From: Incurvaria masculella
Taxonomy: Eukaryota > Arthropoda > Insecta > Lepidoptera > Incurvariidae
Direction: 5' to 3'
Assembly: GCA_946894095.1 (NCBI GenBank)
Contig: OX335647.2
Location: 13,410,001-13,474,000 of the forward strand
Length of the DNA: 64,000 nucleotides
The position numbers and the translations under genes are program-made. The notes beneath the pieces were generated by a model, which was not told the origin of the DNA, did not search any database, and saw nothing but the letters and a program-made list of their open reading frames with translations. Every line of letters starts with the position of its first letter. The first letter of the stretch is position 1. Below are positions 35,758 through 47,400 of the stretch, in pieces.

Positions 35758-36756
35758 ATAAGAAACCGTTCAACTGAAACCGTAATATCTTAACAATACG
35801 CCTTTAAACAATCAACCTTAAAAGCCTAAACTAATGTGTGTAGCTAGGACACAGCTAATTGCTAAGTTAGCATACCGCGCGGGTTGGTAGAAACAATACA
35901 AACAATTTACGTAAAAAACCTCATACTAATCCGTGTACCACACGACCACGGAGCAATGATCTCTGCAACCGCGTCTATCGTTAGCAATCGCGGGAAGCCG
36001 ACCGGCGAGGGGCGCGGGCAGCATTGCCGATCGCTTGAAGCAATCGGGGACTTTGGATTTCATCTTCTCCCGAAAGTTGTTCGGACGGCCGTCGACTGCA
36101 CGAACTTTTATTTTGCTCATTCGAATTGAAAATTTCGTTCCTATTCCGGATTTTTACGGAATTCCGGGAATCCTAAGAACGTTTTTGGGCAATTGTGGTA
36201 ATCGGCAGCGCTGGTAGCCGCTTCGCGCGCTCGCGCGTGGTACCTTCGGCTCTTCTCGGCAATACTCGGTCCTCGTCGGGTGGCCACCGCCGCCGTCTCG
36301 GCCCTCGCCGCGCTATCATTTCGTATCTGACTATTTTTCTTTTTGCACGGCTCCTAAGGGTCGTTACGTGATGTTCAATAGCTTAAAGCCTTCCTTAAGA
36401 ATTAGGCTATCGAATGTAAAAATATGTTTTCAAACCTGACTGGTAGTTCCAGAGATTAGGGCGTTCAAACAAAAAAACAAACAAACTCTTCAGCTTTATT
36501 ATATTAGTATAGATAGTATAGATTCGTCCATTTGTCGCGCACATCCTAATACAAATTTAACAGTTATATGATTTCCTCATGGATATCATTGTCAGAACTT
36601 AACCAAATTAAAATGGGACCACTTGGGAAGCACTAGCTTTCAGTTTAAAAAAATATCATCAAAATCGGTTCACCCAGGCAAAAGTTATGAGGTAACAAAC
36701 ATGAAAAAAAACATACAGACGAATTGATAACCTCCTCATTTTTTGAAGTCGGTTAA

Positions 36757-37162
36757 AAATGGAACATACGAACCAGCCGGTATTGCATGCATGCTCGCGG
36801 CTGACACCTTCTGTGGTGCGATGGCCGCTTCGAAGTATCCGACGCGCGTACAATGAACAAAGGCCTGCGTAAGTAAATGAACTCCGACAAATTACCGCGT
36901 TCCCGCGCCGTGTTTACATCTCGACGGTGATCTTTGTGCCAATTGCGACGTGCGACCGATGACAATGCGCTGTTCGACGAAACGAAGCATCACTGCACCC
37001 GAGCTTGCGACACAATGCGTCTCCGGCACGACAGCGCGACATGGCAACGGGATTCAAGCCATTCTAGCAGTGTACAGTTTATGTACAATGCACGTCTTTA
37101 AGGGAGAACGTAACAGTTCATCTTCGTGTAGGCTGCTCGCATGGCAATCTGAGCCTGTAGTC
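36757..37162. other. unassigned intronic DNA
   Basis: Short ORFs only. Nothing recognisable. Confidence 0.35.
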
Positions 37163-37476
37163 CCAGTTGTTACCTAAATTGGCGCCAAACCGATCGACTG
37201 GCGTTTTCAAATGTATGGAGAAATTGAGGAGCGCGCGCGAACTAACATTTGCGAGTCCTAGTTTGATTTGACAGCTTACCTACCGTCGGCATAAATAACT
37301 CGACGTTGCCGTTTACGCCGACTCCGCGTTTTCATACAAATCGGAAGTCCGAGTTTGACTTTGACAGCTTGAAGAAGTAAAACCACTGAATAAGTAGTAA
37401 ACATTTGTATGGGTTTTGACGTTTTTACGTGACTTCGAAGTTCCGTCATCGCCAATTTAGGTGAGAACTCAGACTG
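37163..37476 (-). mobile_element. MITE D, copy 3
   Basis: Both terminal inverted repeats are visible: GTTACCTAAATTGGCG...ACCGATCGACTGGCG at the left and CGCCAATTTAGGTGAGAACT at the right. The interior is inverted relative to copies 1 and 2. Confidence 0.75.
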
Positions 37477-38349
37477 ACCACTCAGACGTCTACGGACATC
37501 CGTGCGCCATTATAGCAAAAATGGTGGACAGAACAATGGCAAATAGAACGCTTACGATATAGTTTTAAAAAAGAAACAGCGGCAGAAATGTCGGCGGGTA
37601 CGAATATGTATGACAACGCATGCTGCATAGTTGTAATCACACGGACCACATTTTGTAATACATCGCAATCACCACCGGGGACAACGTGCGCGAGCTGCGA
37701 ACCACATCGCAAACAAAGCCGTAACAATGATAGCAACAACAATAGGTATTCCTCTTCGAAGTCAATGGGAGTATTTCGTTGAGTCACAAGTGCGTTTCCT
37801 CTCGGAAATCAGTTTCAGAGTTGTCGCTACTTGCACAATAATTGTGGTAACCACAAGGTAACATGGTGGAAGGTACCACTGCCGAGAAGCGAAGCCTATT
37901 TACGGACGTTCCTTCGGATGGGACGTTGGCGACCTAACTTAGGAAAAAGTAAATCGTTATCAAAGCGAAGCTCCAAATATAAACAACGGGCCATATTTAG
38001 TCGTGACCGCTTGGTCTACTCGGGAAGAAAAAAGGTGCCTACTTTTTTCTACATAGAGTTGACAGCATCTCACGCGAGAACTTCTCGCGTTCGCTTCCCG
38101 CGTAGACCCGTGGATGTCCGACAATCAGGGGGATTTGACTGAACTAAGCAACATTTTTTTATGTTGTGTGCTATCTATTTTTAGCAAGTAATAAATAATG
38201 TAAGGTAAATCGTTAAAAACTGTCTGGTGCAGCGCTTAATAAGTATCGTCTATTAGTACAAAGTAGCGGTGAGGTTCGGTTCTTCATCAAGTGAGACAGT
38301 TGACAGTCTGATACAGCCTGCATGATTAAAATTAACGTTTGGGACTCAC
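37477..38349. other. unassigned DNA downstream of ssh exon 2
   Basis: Contains a small foldback at about 38018-38112 (GGTCTACTCGGGAAG / CTTCCCGCGTAGACC) related to 22718-22846. No other exon seen. Confidence 0.4.
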
Positions 38350-38411
38350 CTCGTATTCCCTCGTGTCCCGTCTTCCTCGTCTACGCCGTCCGTCGCCGCC
38401 CCTGATTCATC
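38350..38411 (-). CDS. ssh: ssh exon 2 (62 nt)
   Basis: Only one frame is open and it is the frame delivered by exon 1. The encoded stretch is acidic (8 Asp/Glu in 20 residues). It ends with two spare bases, so the next exon must supply one base. Confidence 0.75.
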
Positions 38412-41400
38412 CTGCGGGAAAAAAAACAAATTCAACAATCTATTGAGAATATATGTCTGATCCCTTAATAATAAATAATGTTAATAGAAGTTTTTTTTTA
38501 TTTATATCTTAGATAATCTCTTTCTAACACTCTCACTCAGACAGGGAAGGATCGATCAAAAACTTGTTAGGTAGTAATACTCATAAATAGAAGATCTGCC
38601 ACCATAAAAGAAAATGTAGAATCTTGGACACGGAATTAAGGACAAGAAATAAGGATCAGTTTTAATTTCATGGTAAGCCGGACGAGCAACTTGAAAAATG
38701 ATTCAACAAATTCTTTCTCGTGTTCAATGTCTTGACACGCCTTTTCGTTTGTCGAAGTTAAATTCCACAAAATTCCGTATTCTTGTATTCTTTATTGGTT
38801 CACTATTACAACGTATTGTACGGTCATGGCACAGACTTCCTGATGTCCTGAGAGATACTCGAATCGTGGTTTCTGAGCCATACGTGAAATAAAAGAGAAT
38901 ACTTATTACATATTATATAGTGTGGTTAAACATCGAATGGTAGAGTAGTTAGTTCCCGTTAACTGTTTAATGGGTGTGAGATATCCGTCAAGTTTGGTAT
39001 CATCACATTCAATTATCTTTGAAACACCGGCAATTGAAACTTTTGTTAACATAAAAGGAAATACCTGGCATATTATTTTTTATTTTGTATGTAACTGGAC
39101 ATATATGGCTAATACCACACCCAATGTCATAAATATTAGCACAATAGACCGCATTCTCGGATGAAAACGGTGCCATGCCAGGAACTTCCCTTTACGAGCA
39201 AGGCTACATTGAACTGAATGGTAAACACGGAAAAGATTTCATTACCGTTTCGACCATATTTTCATTGAATGCGATTGCACCAACCCAAGCGGGCCCGGTT
39301 CCTCTACCACCTGGTACTACTAGGCTAATAGGGGAAGGGGACCTACATTTGTACATGGATTCCAAACCATAGAGCAGTTGGCATTCGTGACGAAATGCAC
39401 TTATCCAACTCAGAAAGAGAAATAAAACGGTGCATGTACGGAGCGGGGCTTTAAACCCATGACCTCTGGCATATGTATAGTTTCCCTGTGTAGGTGTTGG
39501 ATAGATTCTGTTGATACTGATAAGAAATACCAGGCATATCATAGTAGTTTAGGACTAATACCATAATTACTGATATTCTTAATTCATGCTGATTGCCACC
39601 TTGCACATTGTTAATTTTCTCAGTTTTTATTTTAAAACCAATGTTCGTTAAAAGTGTTTTTTTATTTCTACATACATTTTTCAAAATTATATTTTTTTAG
39701 ATCTGTCCAACTAAAGCAATGGCCTCAATGTGTGTAATAGCCTAAGTTGTTTCCTTCGATATCGGGCCAAGTTCGCAATACACATTGGACCAACTCGGGC
39801 CGCAGTGGAGATGCGCAAAGAGTTGATCAAGTGTCATAGACCAAGCTCCCATTGCATAAAATCTTACCTCACTCGATTTCTCTACAGACGTGTATTGCAG
39901 TGAAAAAAAACACTTGGAAACATCGGTTCATAACAGGTTGCCATTCCGTAACCTGGTAAAACCGTGTTTTTTTTCGGGTTTAAAACCTCTATTTTGACCC
40001 AAAATTATCTCATAAGATTTCACATAGAAAAGTATATGCAGTGAAAGATATGCCTTAGGAGATGAGAACCCGCATAGGTTGCCTCCCCCCACCCTGGAAG
40101 GTTCCATGGTCAGCCAAGTTTAATGAGGCCAAAAAATGGGGTCATTTACCTCATTTGATTTCTCGATGAAATTTGTGCAGAACGATAGCTCGAAATGTGC
40201 CATTGACAAAAATATAAGGTTGCCTGTCATCAGCCTGGTAAAACCCTGTTGTCAGCCGCCTCAAAGGAAACAAAGAAAAATCTTCGGTTTGAGAAAATCT
40301 CATGTAGTCGCTAAATTCCGGGGGGCAATCAGTCCCAATCATGGTATCAAGATAAAATCCATACCCTGATATTCCTGCGCCTCGTTTATTTTGGCAAAAA
40401 AGGGTACAGGGGTCGACTATGAACTTATTAGTTTTTTGTATTCAATAATGAAAAAAATCATGATATCGTTTAGAATAGGCGTAAAATAAGTACCACCAAC
40501 CATGACATAAGTCGAAACCTATACGCACTGACATTTGCACACATTATATGTTTTGAAATAATGGTTATGGTGCTGTCTCTACAACAAACACAAAAACAAC
40601 AATCGTTGTTATTAATATTATGTCTGCCTACAGAACCAATACGGTAAAAATAACTAAATAAGTGAATAAATAAATAAATAAGTAAATAAATAAGATATAG
40701 TTGAAGATCAATATACCTACATACGAATAGAAAAATAGTTGAAATAATGAGGGTAAAATAGTCAAATGTTGTCTTTCCATTCGCACAGATGTATGATGCC
40801 GTTTAGATTCGTGCCCTATGTAATGACATTATTGAGCTTCATGTTTATTGAAACAATAGAGTAAGTGAGTAAACTGTGTCAATTGGTTGTTATCCTGCCT
40901 GTTTGCATGTATAGGTATAAAGAAAAATATACGCTGCCGCGGAGATGCATCAAGGTATGACGAGTGCCAGTCGTGATTTTAAGTCAAATGAATAGCACTG
41001 ATGTAGTGACAGCCATACATATATTTTTTACATTACATTAATTTACTTGACTAGTCTGGTTGTTTGATTTAAAATAAATATTCATAATGCCGCTCAGTTT
41101 CTAAGTATTAGCAGTGCTATTCGTGATATAACGTAAAAACCTACAATCTGAAATATAATATTCCACAGTTAGTAAGTGACCTTAGTCCGTGGTCCTTAGA
41201 AAAGTTAATGTAAATGTGGATTAGAGAAGCAACGTTTGCTAGGGGTTTTCACTTCAGGTGACCAGCCAGTTGAGCCAGTTGATCCAGCCAACCAGAACCA
41301 GTGCGGTTTATGTTTTTGTTGTTATTTTTTTTATTTAATAAACAAATTTTATTTCTTTCTTTCTTTATCACGCCATTAGAAGATAAATCTATTCGTCATC

Positions 41401-44400
41401 AGTTGAATCAAGACTACCATCTGATTAAGTTTTTCTTACTATTATATCTTTAATACTAAAATTAATGGTATCACCTGCTATCATATGTCGTACACAATCA
41501 TAAAATTCCTATGGACCATTCAGCGAGGTGAAAACGGCTCACGTTCTATTTAACTATATTAAATGACTTCGTTTTTTCTTTGTCTTTTAAGGCAGATGTG
41601 TAGTCACAACCAGTGTAAGCCTGCTGAGCTGCCTAATACATTTCCTAACTAGCGAGCTTACTCTATGCAGTTATAAGCCAAATGGCGATGGTCACTGTAA
41701 ATCCATATTTCCGAACAATTCGAGAGTAGGTGTAAATTCCCAAAAATAAATATCAAAATTTCTTTAATTAAATTTCTCCACATCCAAACTCATCTACAAA
41801 CCACTGGTTAAGCTAAACATACTAGACTAGATGCTCGATTTCCAAGCCAAACTCGAGGATGCTTAGCGCCATGCGATGAAGATGCCGACATCGACAAGGC
41901 ATATACGAGCTTCGTATCCTCACTAACGGACACTGCAGAAAAGCACTTCAGCAAAAGTCGACATGCAGACCGCAGTAAGTTATCAGCAGAGACGTTGACG
42001 CTCCTGGAAACACGACGAAATATGAAACCGGGACATCCGCAGTAGTGTCTCGTGCACAAAAACCTCAACAAGACCATCAGCAAGTCCATTCGCCGTGATA
42101 TTCGCCGAGAGAATATGAAGTTGGTTGGTGGTTGAACACATTACAGAAGAAAATTGAGGCAGTTAAGTGTTTGCCTGTTCCTTCTCTACCGGCGTAAACA
42201 AATTTCAAAATCGAGGGAGCGGATGGGGCTGTCACTGCAAGAAATTCTGATATACTTCAGGCAATGGAAGAATTTTATGTCGAATTGTACTCCGCAGCAA
42301 TTCCTACCCGAGCCCAATCAAACCAGTCGAATCTGATAGGCTTGCGCCGCCCACTAGACACTGCACCGATGATCTGCCGGAGATTAGTGTTTATGAGATA
42401 AAGGCTGCTTTGAAAGGACTTAAAAAACCCAAGGCTCCGGGTGATGATAACGACGGAACTGTTAAAGGCTGTCAGAAGACCCATCTTGAAGGAACTGCAA
42501 AGACTGTTCAATGCAGTTCTCGAAAATGGTGTTGTTCCGGCTGCATGGCAAAATAGTGTCGTCGTGCTGTAGGACGAATAGGGCGAAGTTGAAAAACGAT
42601 CAACCTATCTCACTTCTAAGCCACCTGTACAAGGTATTTTCAACAGTCATCACGAGTCGGCTGACAGAAAGGCTGGATCCGTACCAGCCCCGTGAGCTAG
42701 CTGGTTTTAGAATAGGATACGGCACAATTGATCATAAATTTACTGTGTGACAAAAGTGCAGAAGTGCGAGGAGTACAACAAGCCGCACTTCCTAGCCTTC
42801 GTGGACTACGAGAAGGCGTTCGACTCAGTTGAAAACTCCCTCCTGAGGTGCAGAATCGCTACATCGAGGTATCGTAAATCTGTATCGGTCCGCGAAGATT
42901 ACTGTGAGGCTCTATGAAAATATCCAATCCATCCTCCTTGGTAAAGGCGTAAGGGGTATGTGATCTCACCCAAGCTCTTCGCCAACGCATTGGAAGATGT
43001 TGTAGCGACCTAGCGCCCTCTACTGAGAGCTGCTAGTTTCACATGCCACAAATCAACAAACAAATTCATAGAAGCTAGTTAACATGGCGCTAGATGGCGC
43101 TACCCGCTAGACATGAAGTCTATATCGCACTAACGAAGTTTCCCAGCGAGTTAACACATATACAACATTCAAATTACGACTAGAGGAGAGCAGCCGCGTA
43201 GCCGTGGGTCTCAAGACCTGACCCACCTTTTCATCTCTCCACAGTGGTGACCCCGACGTGATTCTACAACAACCACGCCTCCTCTAGTCACAACAAGGTA
43301 TACTTCAGCAGTCACGACAGTTGCTACCGGCCTCTCACCAGCGGGTCTCACCGGTAGTAACTCAAGCATGTCGTCATCCAGCATCACTCCAACCCAGCAG
43401 AAGAAAAATCAGCACCATCGTCCTAAGTAGGTGTATCGATACGCCAACTAGGACGCCGGTAACATCATCACATCCAGCAGCCGTCACCCAGCATCACGAC
43501 CGACTCACCGCGTCACACTGGGCACCTCCGGCAGCCGTCACCCAGCATCACGACCGACTTACCGCGTCGCACTGGGCACCTCCGGCGCTCCGTCATCCAG
43601 CACCACACCGACTCACCGCGTCACACTGGACACTGACGACCAGCACCGAAACCAGCAGCAACATCGTCTTCATGGCAACTTGCCATTCGACTGTGTGAAA
43701 GTGATGTAGCGACCTAGCGCCCTTTACTGAGAGCTGCTAGTTTCACATGCCACAAATCAACAAACAGATGCATAGAAGCTAGTTAACATGGCGCTAGATG
43801 GCGCTACCCGCTAGACATGAAGTCTATATCGCACTAACGAAGTTTCCCAGCGAGTTAACACATATACAACATTCAAATTACGTCTGCGCAGCCGTGGGTC
43901 TCAAGACCTGACCCACCTTTTCATCTTTCCACAATGTGTTCAAGACGCTTGAATGGGACAACATGGGTATCAAACGTTGGTGGAGATTTTCTCAGCCATC
44001 TTCGCTTCGCCGATGACTTTGTTCTTCTGTCGAATTCCCGAGTTCAGCTTCAGACCATGCTGGAAGACCTTTATAAAGCATGATGATCCTGAAAATAAAC
44101 CGGGACAAAACAAAGGTCATGGCGACCGAGGGTATGACGGGAGGCGACCGTCAGAGTCCACGTTTCACACCCGTACGTCATAACCGGGTGGACACACTGG
44201 TCATATATTTGGGTCTTTAAATGTTGTGGAAGGTCAGATCTCAGAGGGAATTTTAAGCTTTTCGAAGGCAAGTCCAACACAGTTGAATCCGTCTCTAAAA
44301 CTCCTTAGTCAGTTCTTATCTACCAAGCCGCAGAAATTGACCGAGATATACGTACTCTTCAACCTCTTCGATCACTTCTCTGTCGATAACGATTTGTCCT

Positions 44401-47400
44401 CCGGTCATGCCCTCGGTCGCCATGACCTTTGGTCTTACAGCAAGGTCTGAAACTGAATTCGGGAATTCGACAGAAGAACAAAGTCATCGGCGAAGCGAAG
44501 ATGAGTTAAAAAATCTCCATTAACGTTGATACCCATGTTGTCCCATTCAAGCGTCTTGAACACATCTTCCAATGCGTTGGCGAAGAGCTTGGGTGCGATC
44601 ACATACCCCTTACGCCTTTACCAAGGAGGATGGATTGGATATTTTCATCGAGACTCACAGTCATGGTCGCGGACCGATACACATTTACAATACCTCGATG
44701 TAGTGATTCTGCACCTCAGGAGGGAGTTTTCAACTGAGTCGAACGCCTTCTCGTAGTCCACGAAGTCTAGGAAGAGCGGCTTGTTGTACTCCTCGCACTT
44801 CAGCACCTTTTGTCTCATAGTAAATATATGATCCATTGTGCCGTATCCTTTTCTAAACCTAGCTGGCTCATGAGGCTGGTACCAATCCAGCCTTCCTGTC
44901 AGCCGACCGAGAGGCTGCCTTTCCGAGAGGCCGCAGTTTATCTCATAGACACTAATCTCCGGCAGATCATCGGTGCAGTGTCTAGTGGGCGGCGCACGCC
45001 TATCAGATTCGACTGGTTTGATTGGGCTCGGGTAGGAATTGCTGCGGAGTACAATTCGACATAAAATTCTTCCATTGCCTGAAGTATATCCGGATTTCTT
45101 CAGCCCCATCCGCTCCCTCGATTTTAAAATTTGTTTACGCCGGTAGAGAAGGAACATGCAAACACTTAACTGCCTCGATTTTCTTCTGTAATGTGCTCAA
45201 CCACCAACCAACTTCATATTCTCTCGGCGAATATCACGGCGAATGGACTTGCTGATGGTCTTGTTGAGGTTTTTGTGCACGAGACACTACTGCGGATGTC
45301 CCGGTTTCATATTTCGTCGTGTTTCCAGGAGCGTCAACGTCTCTGCTGATAACTTACTGCGGTCTGCATGTCGACTTTTGCTGAAGTGCTTTTCTGCAGT
45401 GTCCGTTAGTGAGGATACGAATCTCGTATATGCCTTGTCGATATCGACATCCTCATCGCGTGGCGCTAAGCATCCTCGAGTTTGGATACGAAATAGAGCA
45501 TCTAGTCTGGTATGTTAAGCTTAGCCAGTGGTTTGTGGATGAGTTTGGATTTGGAGAAATTTAATTTAAGTCCAGCCTTATTCTAAGATACTAACTAATT
45601 CATTGTTCCGATACCGAAATTTTGATATTTATACTTGGGAATTTACACCTACTCTCGAATTGTTCGGAAATATGGATTTACAGTGACCATCGCCATTTGG
45701 CTTATAACTGCATAGAGTAAGCTCGCTAGTTAGGCAGCTCAGCAGGTTTACACTGGTTGTGACTACACATCTCCCTTAAAAGACAAAGAAAAAACGAAGG
45801 CATTTAATATAGTTAAATAGAAAGTGAGCCGTTTTCGCCTCGCTGAATAGTCCATAGGAATTTTATGATTGTGTACGACATATGATAGCAGGTGATACCA
45901 TTAGTTTTAGTATTAAAGATATAATAGTAAGAAAAACTTAATCAGATGGTAGTCTAGATTCAACTGATGACGAATAGATTTATCTTTTAATGGCGTGATA
46001 AAGAAAGAAAGAAATAAAATTTGTTTATTAAATCAAAAAATAACAACAAAAACATAAATCGAACAACAGTAGTACATTGCACTGGTTCGACTGGCGGTAG
46101 GTTTCGACTTATGTCATGGTTGGTGATACTCATTTTACTTCCATTCTAAACGATAGCATATTTTTTTTCATTATTGAATACAAAAAAACTAATAAGTCCA
46201 TAGTCGACCCCTGTACCCTTTTTTGCCAAAATAAACGAGGCGCAGGAATGTCAGGATATAGATTTTATCTTGATACCATGATTGGCACTGATTGCCCCCC
46301 TAAATTTAGCGACTACATGAGATTTTCTCAAACCGAAGATTTTTCTTCGTTTCCTTTGAGGCGGCTGACAACAGGGTTTTACCAGGCTGATGACAGGCAA
46401 CCTTATATTTTTATCAATGGCACATTTCGAGCTATCGTTCTGCACAAATTTCATCGAGAAATCAAATGAGGTAAATGACCCCATTTTTTGGCCTCATTAA
46501 ACTTGGCTGACCATGGAACCTTCCAGGGTGGGGGGAGGCAACCTATGCGGGTTCTCATCTCCTAAGGCATATCTTTCACTGCATATACTTTTCTATGTGA
46601 AATCTTATGAGATAATTTTGGGTCAAAATAGAGGTTTTAAACCCGAAAAAAAACATGGTTTTACCAGGTTACGGAATGGCAACCTGTTATGAACCGATGT
46701 TTCCAAGTGTTTTCTTTCACTGCAATACACGTCTGTAGAGAAATCGAGTGAGGTAAGATTTTATGCAATGGAAGCTTGGTCTATCAAGTATAGCAGCCAT
46801 GGTGCGGCAATGGCGCGCACTCAGGTAATCTTATCAACTGGTGATAAAGCAACGAAACGTAAACTACTCTATCTCCAATCATAAATTATCGTGTTGAACA
46901 AAGAGACATCAATAACTAGCAAATTGTTTTGGGACACACAATAATGTTGCTCTTTAAATAAACGATCAATGTTTCTGGTTGAAGTCTTATTGTAATCTAT
47001 AAAGATATAAAATAATACTATCGAGAACCATGGGAGTGTTGCCCATTGATACGTATTACATATACTGTAAGTGTGTTAATATGTCATTAGCAAGTGCAAA
47101 TCTGTGTTTCAGAGACCTTTCAGAGGACATAAATACGTAGTTGTAAACTTCGTCTAGAATATTAGGTTATCATTTAATTATTTAAACCATAAGCCAAGCA
47201 AGTAATTTTATATCGACGTTTCAAAAGCCCTTGTGCAATTTTAACAAATCAGTAGCACACATTGAAATAATAAGTAATGTCTGTACTTCCGGCGAGACCC
47301 CTGCGTGTGACGGCAGCGCCGGAATAAGTCTCCATGGACCCGTAGCACACTGACCCAAACCCATAGCGAGCGAGAACAAGTCCGCCAAGAGTCGACACCT

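Larger units (their letters stand above)
34230..36515 (+). mobile_element. interspersed repeat G, copy 2, with insertions
   Basis: TACTAGCTGCGGTACCCGG at the left and TTATATTAGTATAGAT at the right. A second start-like motif at 34428 (ATAGCTGAGGTACCCGG) suggests internal duplication. It carries a SINE (34733-34965), a LINE piece (35284-35757) and a CpG-rich patch (36190-36320). Confidence 0.5.
31894..36756. mobile_element. nested foldback complex F
   Basis: The left outer arm TTAACCGACTTCAAAAAAAG (31894) and the right outer arm TTTTTTGAAGTCGGTTAA (to 36756) are inverted copies, and the next 300 bp on each side also pair. Two palindromic cores lie inside (32246-32556 and 33844-34115), each with the arms GAGTCGG(T/C)GTCAGCC. 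Element G copy 2 interrupts the right arm after GAGTTA at 34229, and the arm resumes at about 36516 with TCGTCCATTTGTCGCGC. Repeats B and U and a LINE scrap lie between the two cores. Confidence 0.6.
43001..43933 (+). mobile_element. miniature LTR retrotransposon (TRIM-like)
   Basis: Direct repeats at 43001-43243 and 43705-43933 start TGTAGCGACCTAGCG and end TTCC..ACA/TCCACA, with TG...CA termini. The first repeat is followed by a primer-binding site. The target duplication is ATGT on each side, and the uninterrupted sequence survives in the right arm near 44545-44570. The 461-bp interior has no gag or pol, so it must have been mobilised in trans. A purine-rich GTGAAAGTGA precedes the second LTR as a possible polypurine tract. 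Confidence 0.85.
41795..44140 (+). mobile_element. RTE-like LINE in left arm
   Basis: Frameshifted translation gives an endonuclease-RT linker (ADIDKAYTSFVSSLTDTAEK), SRERMG, SDRRAPPTRHCTD-type, ELAGFRIGYGTIDHKFT, FVDYEKAFDSVENS and, after the LTR insertion, FADDFVLL-like LRFADDFVLLSN. It has many stops and is not functional. It is interrupted at 43001-43933. Confidence 0.75.
39836..46784. repeat. 7-kb inverted duplication
   Basis: The left arm (39836 to about 44140) and the right arm (about 44400-46784) are reverse complements, about 97% identical over the 350 bp I compared closely (40121-40470 against 46130-46490). Both arms contain flanking non-repeat DNA plus a degraded LINE. A 250-bp spacer (44150-44400) belongs to the right-arm LINE only. 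The left arm alone carries about 760 extra bases (40530-41290) and an LTR element (43001-43933). The twin 77-codon ORFs at 40136-40369 and 46251-46484 are by-products of the duplication. Confidence 0.85.

Noticed and set aside
2443..38411. Direct splice of ssh exon 2 to the 2443-2475 exon
   Set aside because: The join reads AGG TAA and stops translation after one more residue, far short of the phosphatase domain.
43481..43628. CRISPR-like array
   Set aside because: Tandem units without unique spacers in a eukaryotic retroelement.
43321..43698. gag-like ORF inside the LTR element
   Set aside because: It is built largely of a 54-bp tandem repeat and has no nucleocapsid, protease or polymerase motif.
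40136..46484. Twin 77-codon ORFs suggesting a conserved protein
   Set aside because: They are the two arms of the inverted duplication, so their near identity reflects recent copying, not selection.
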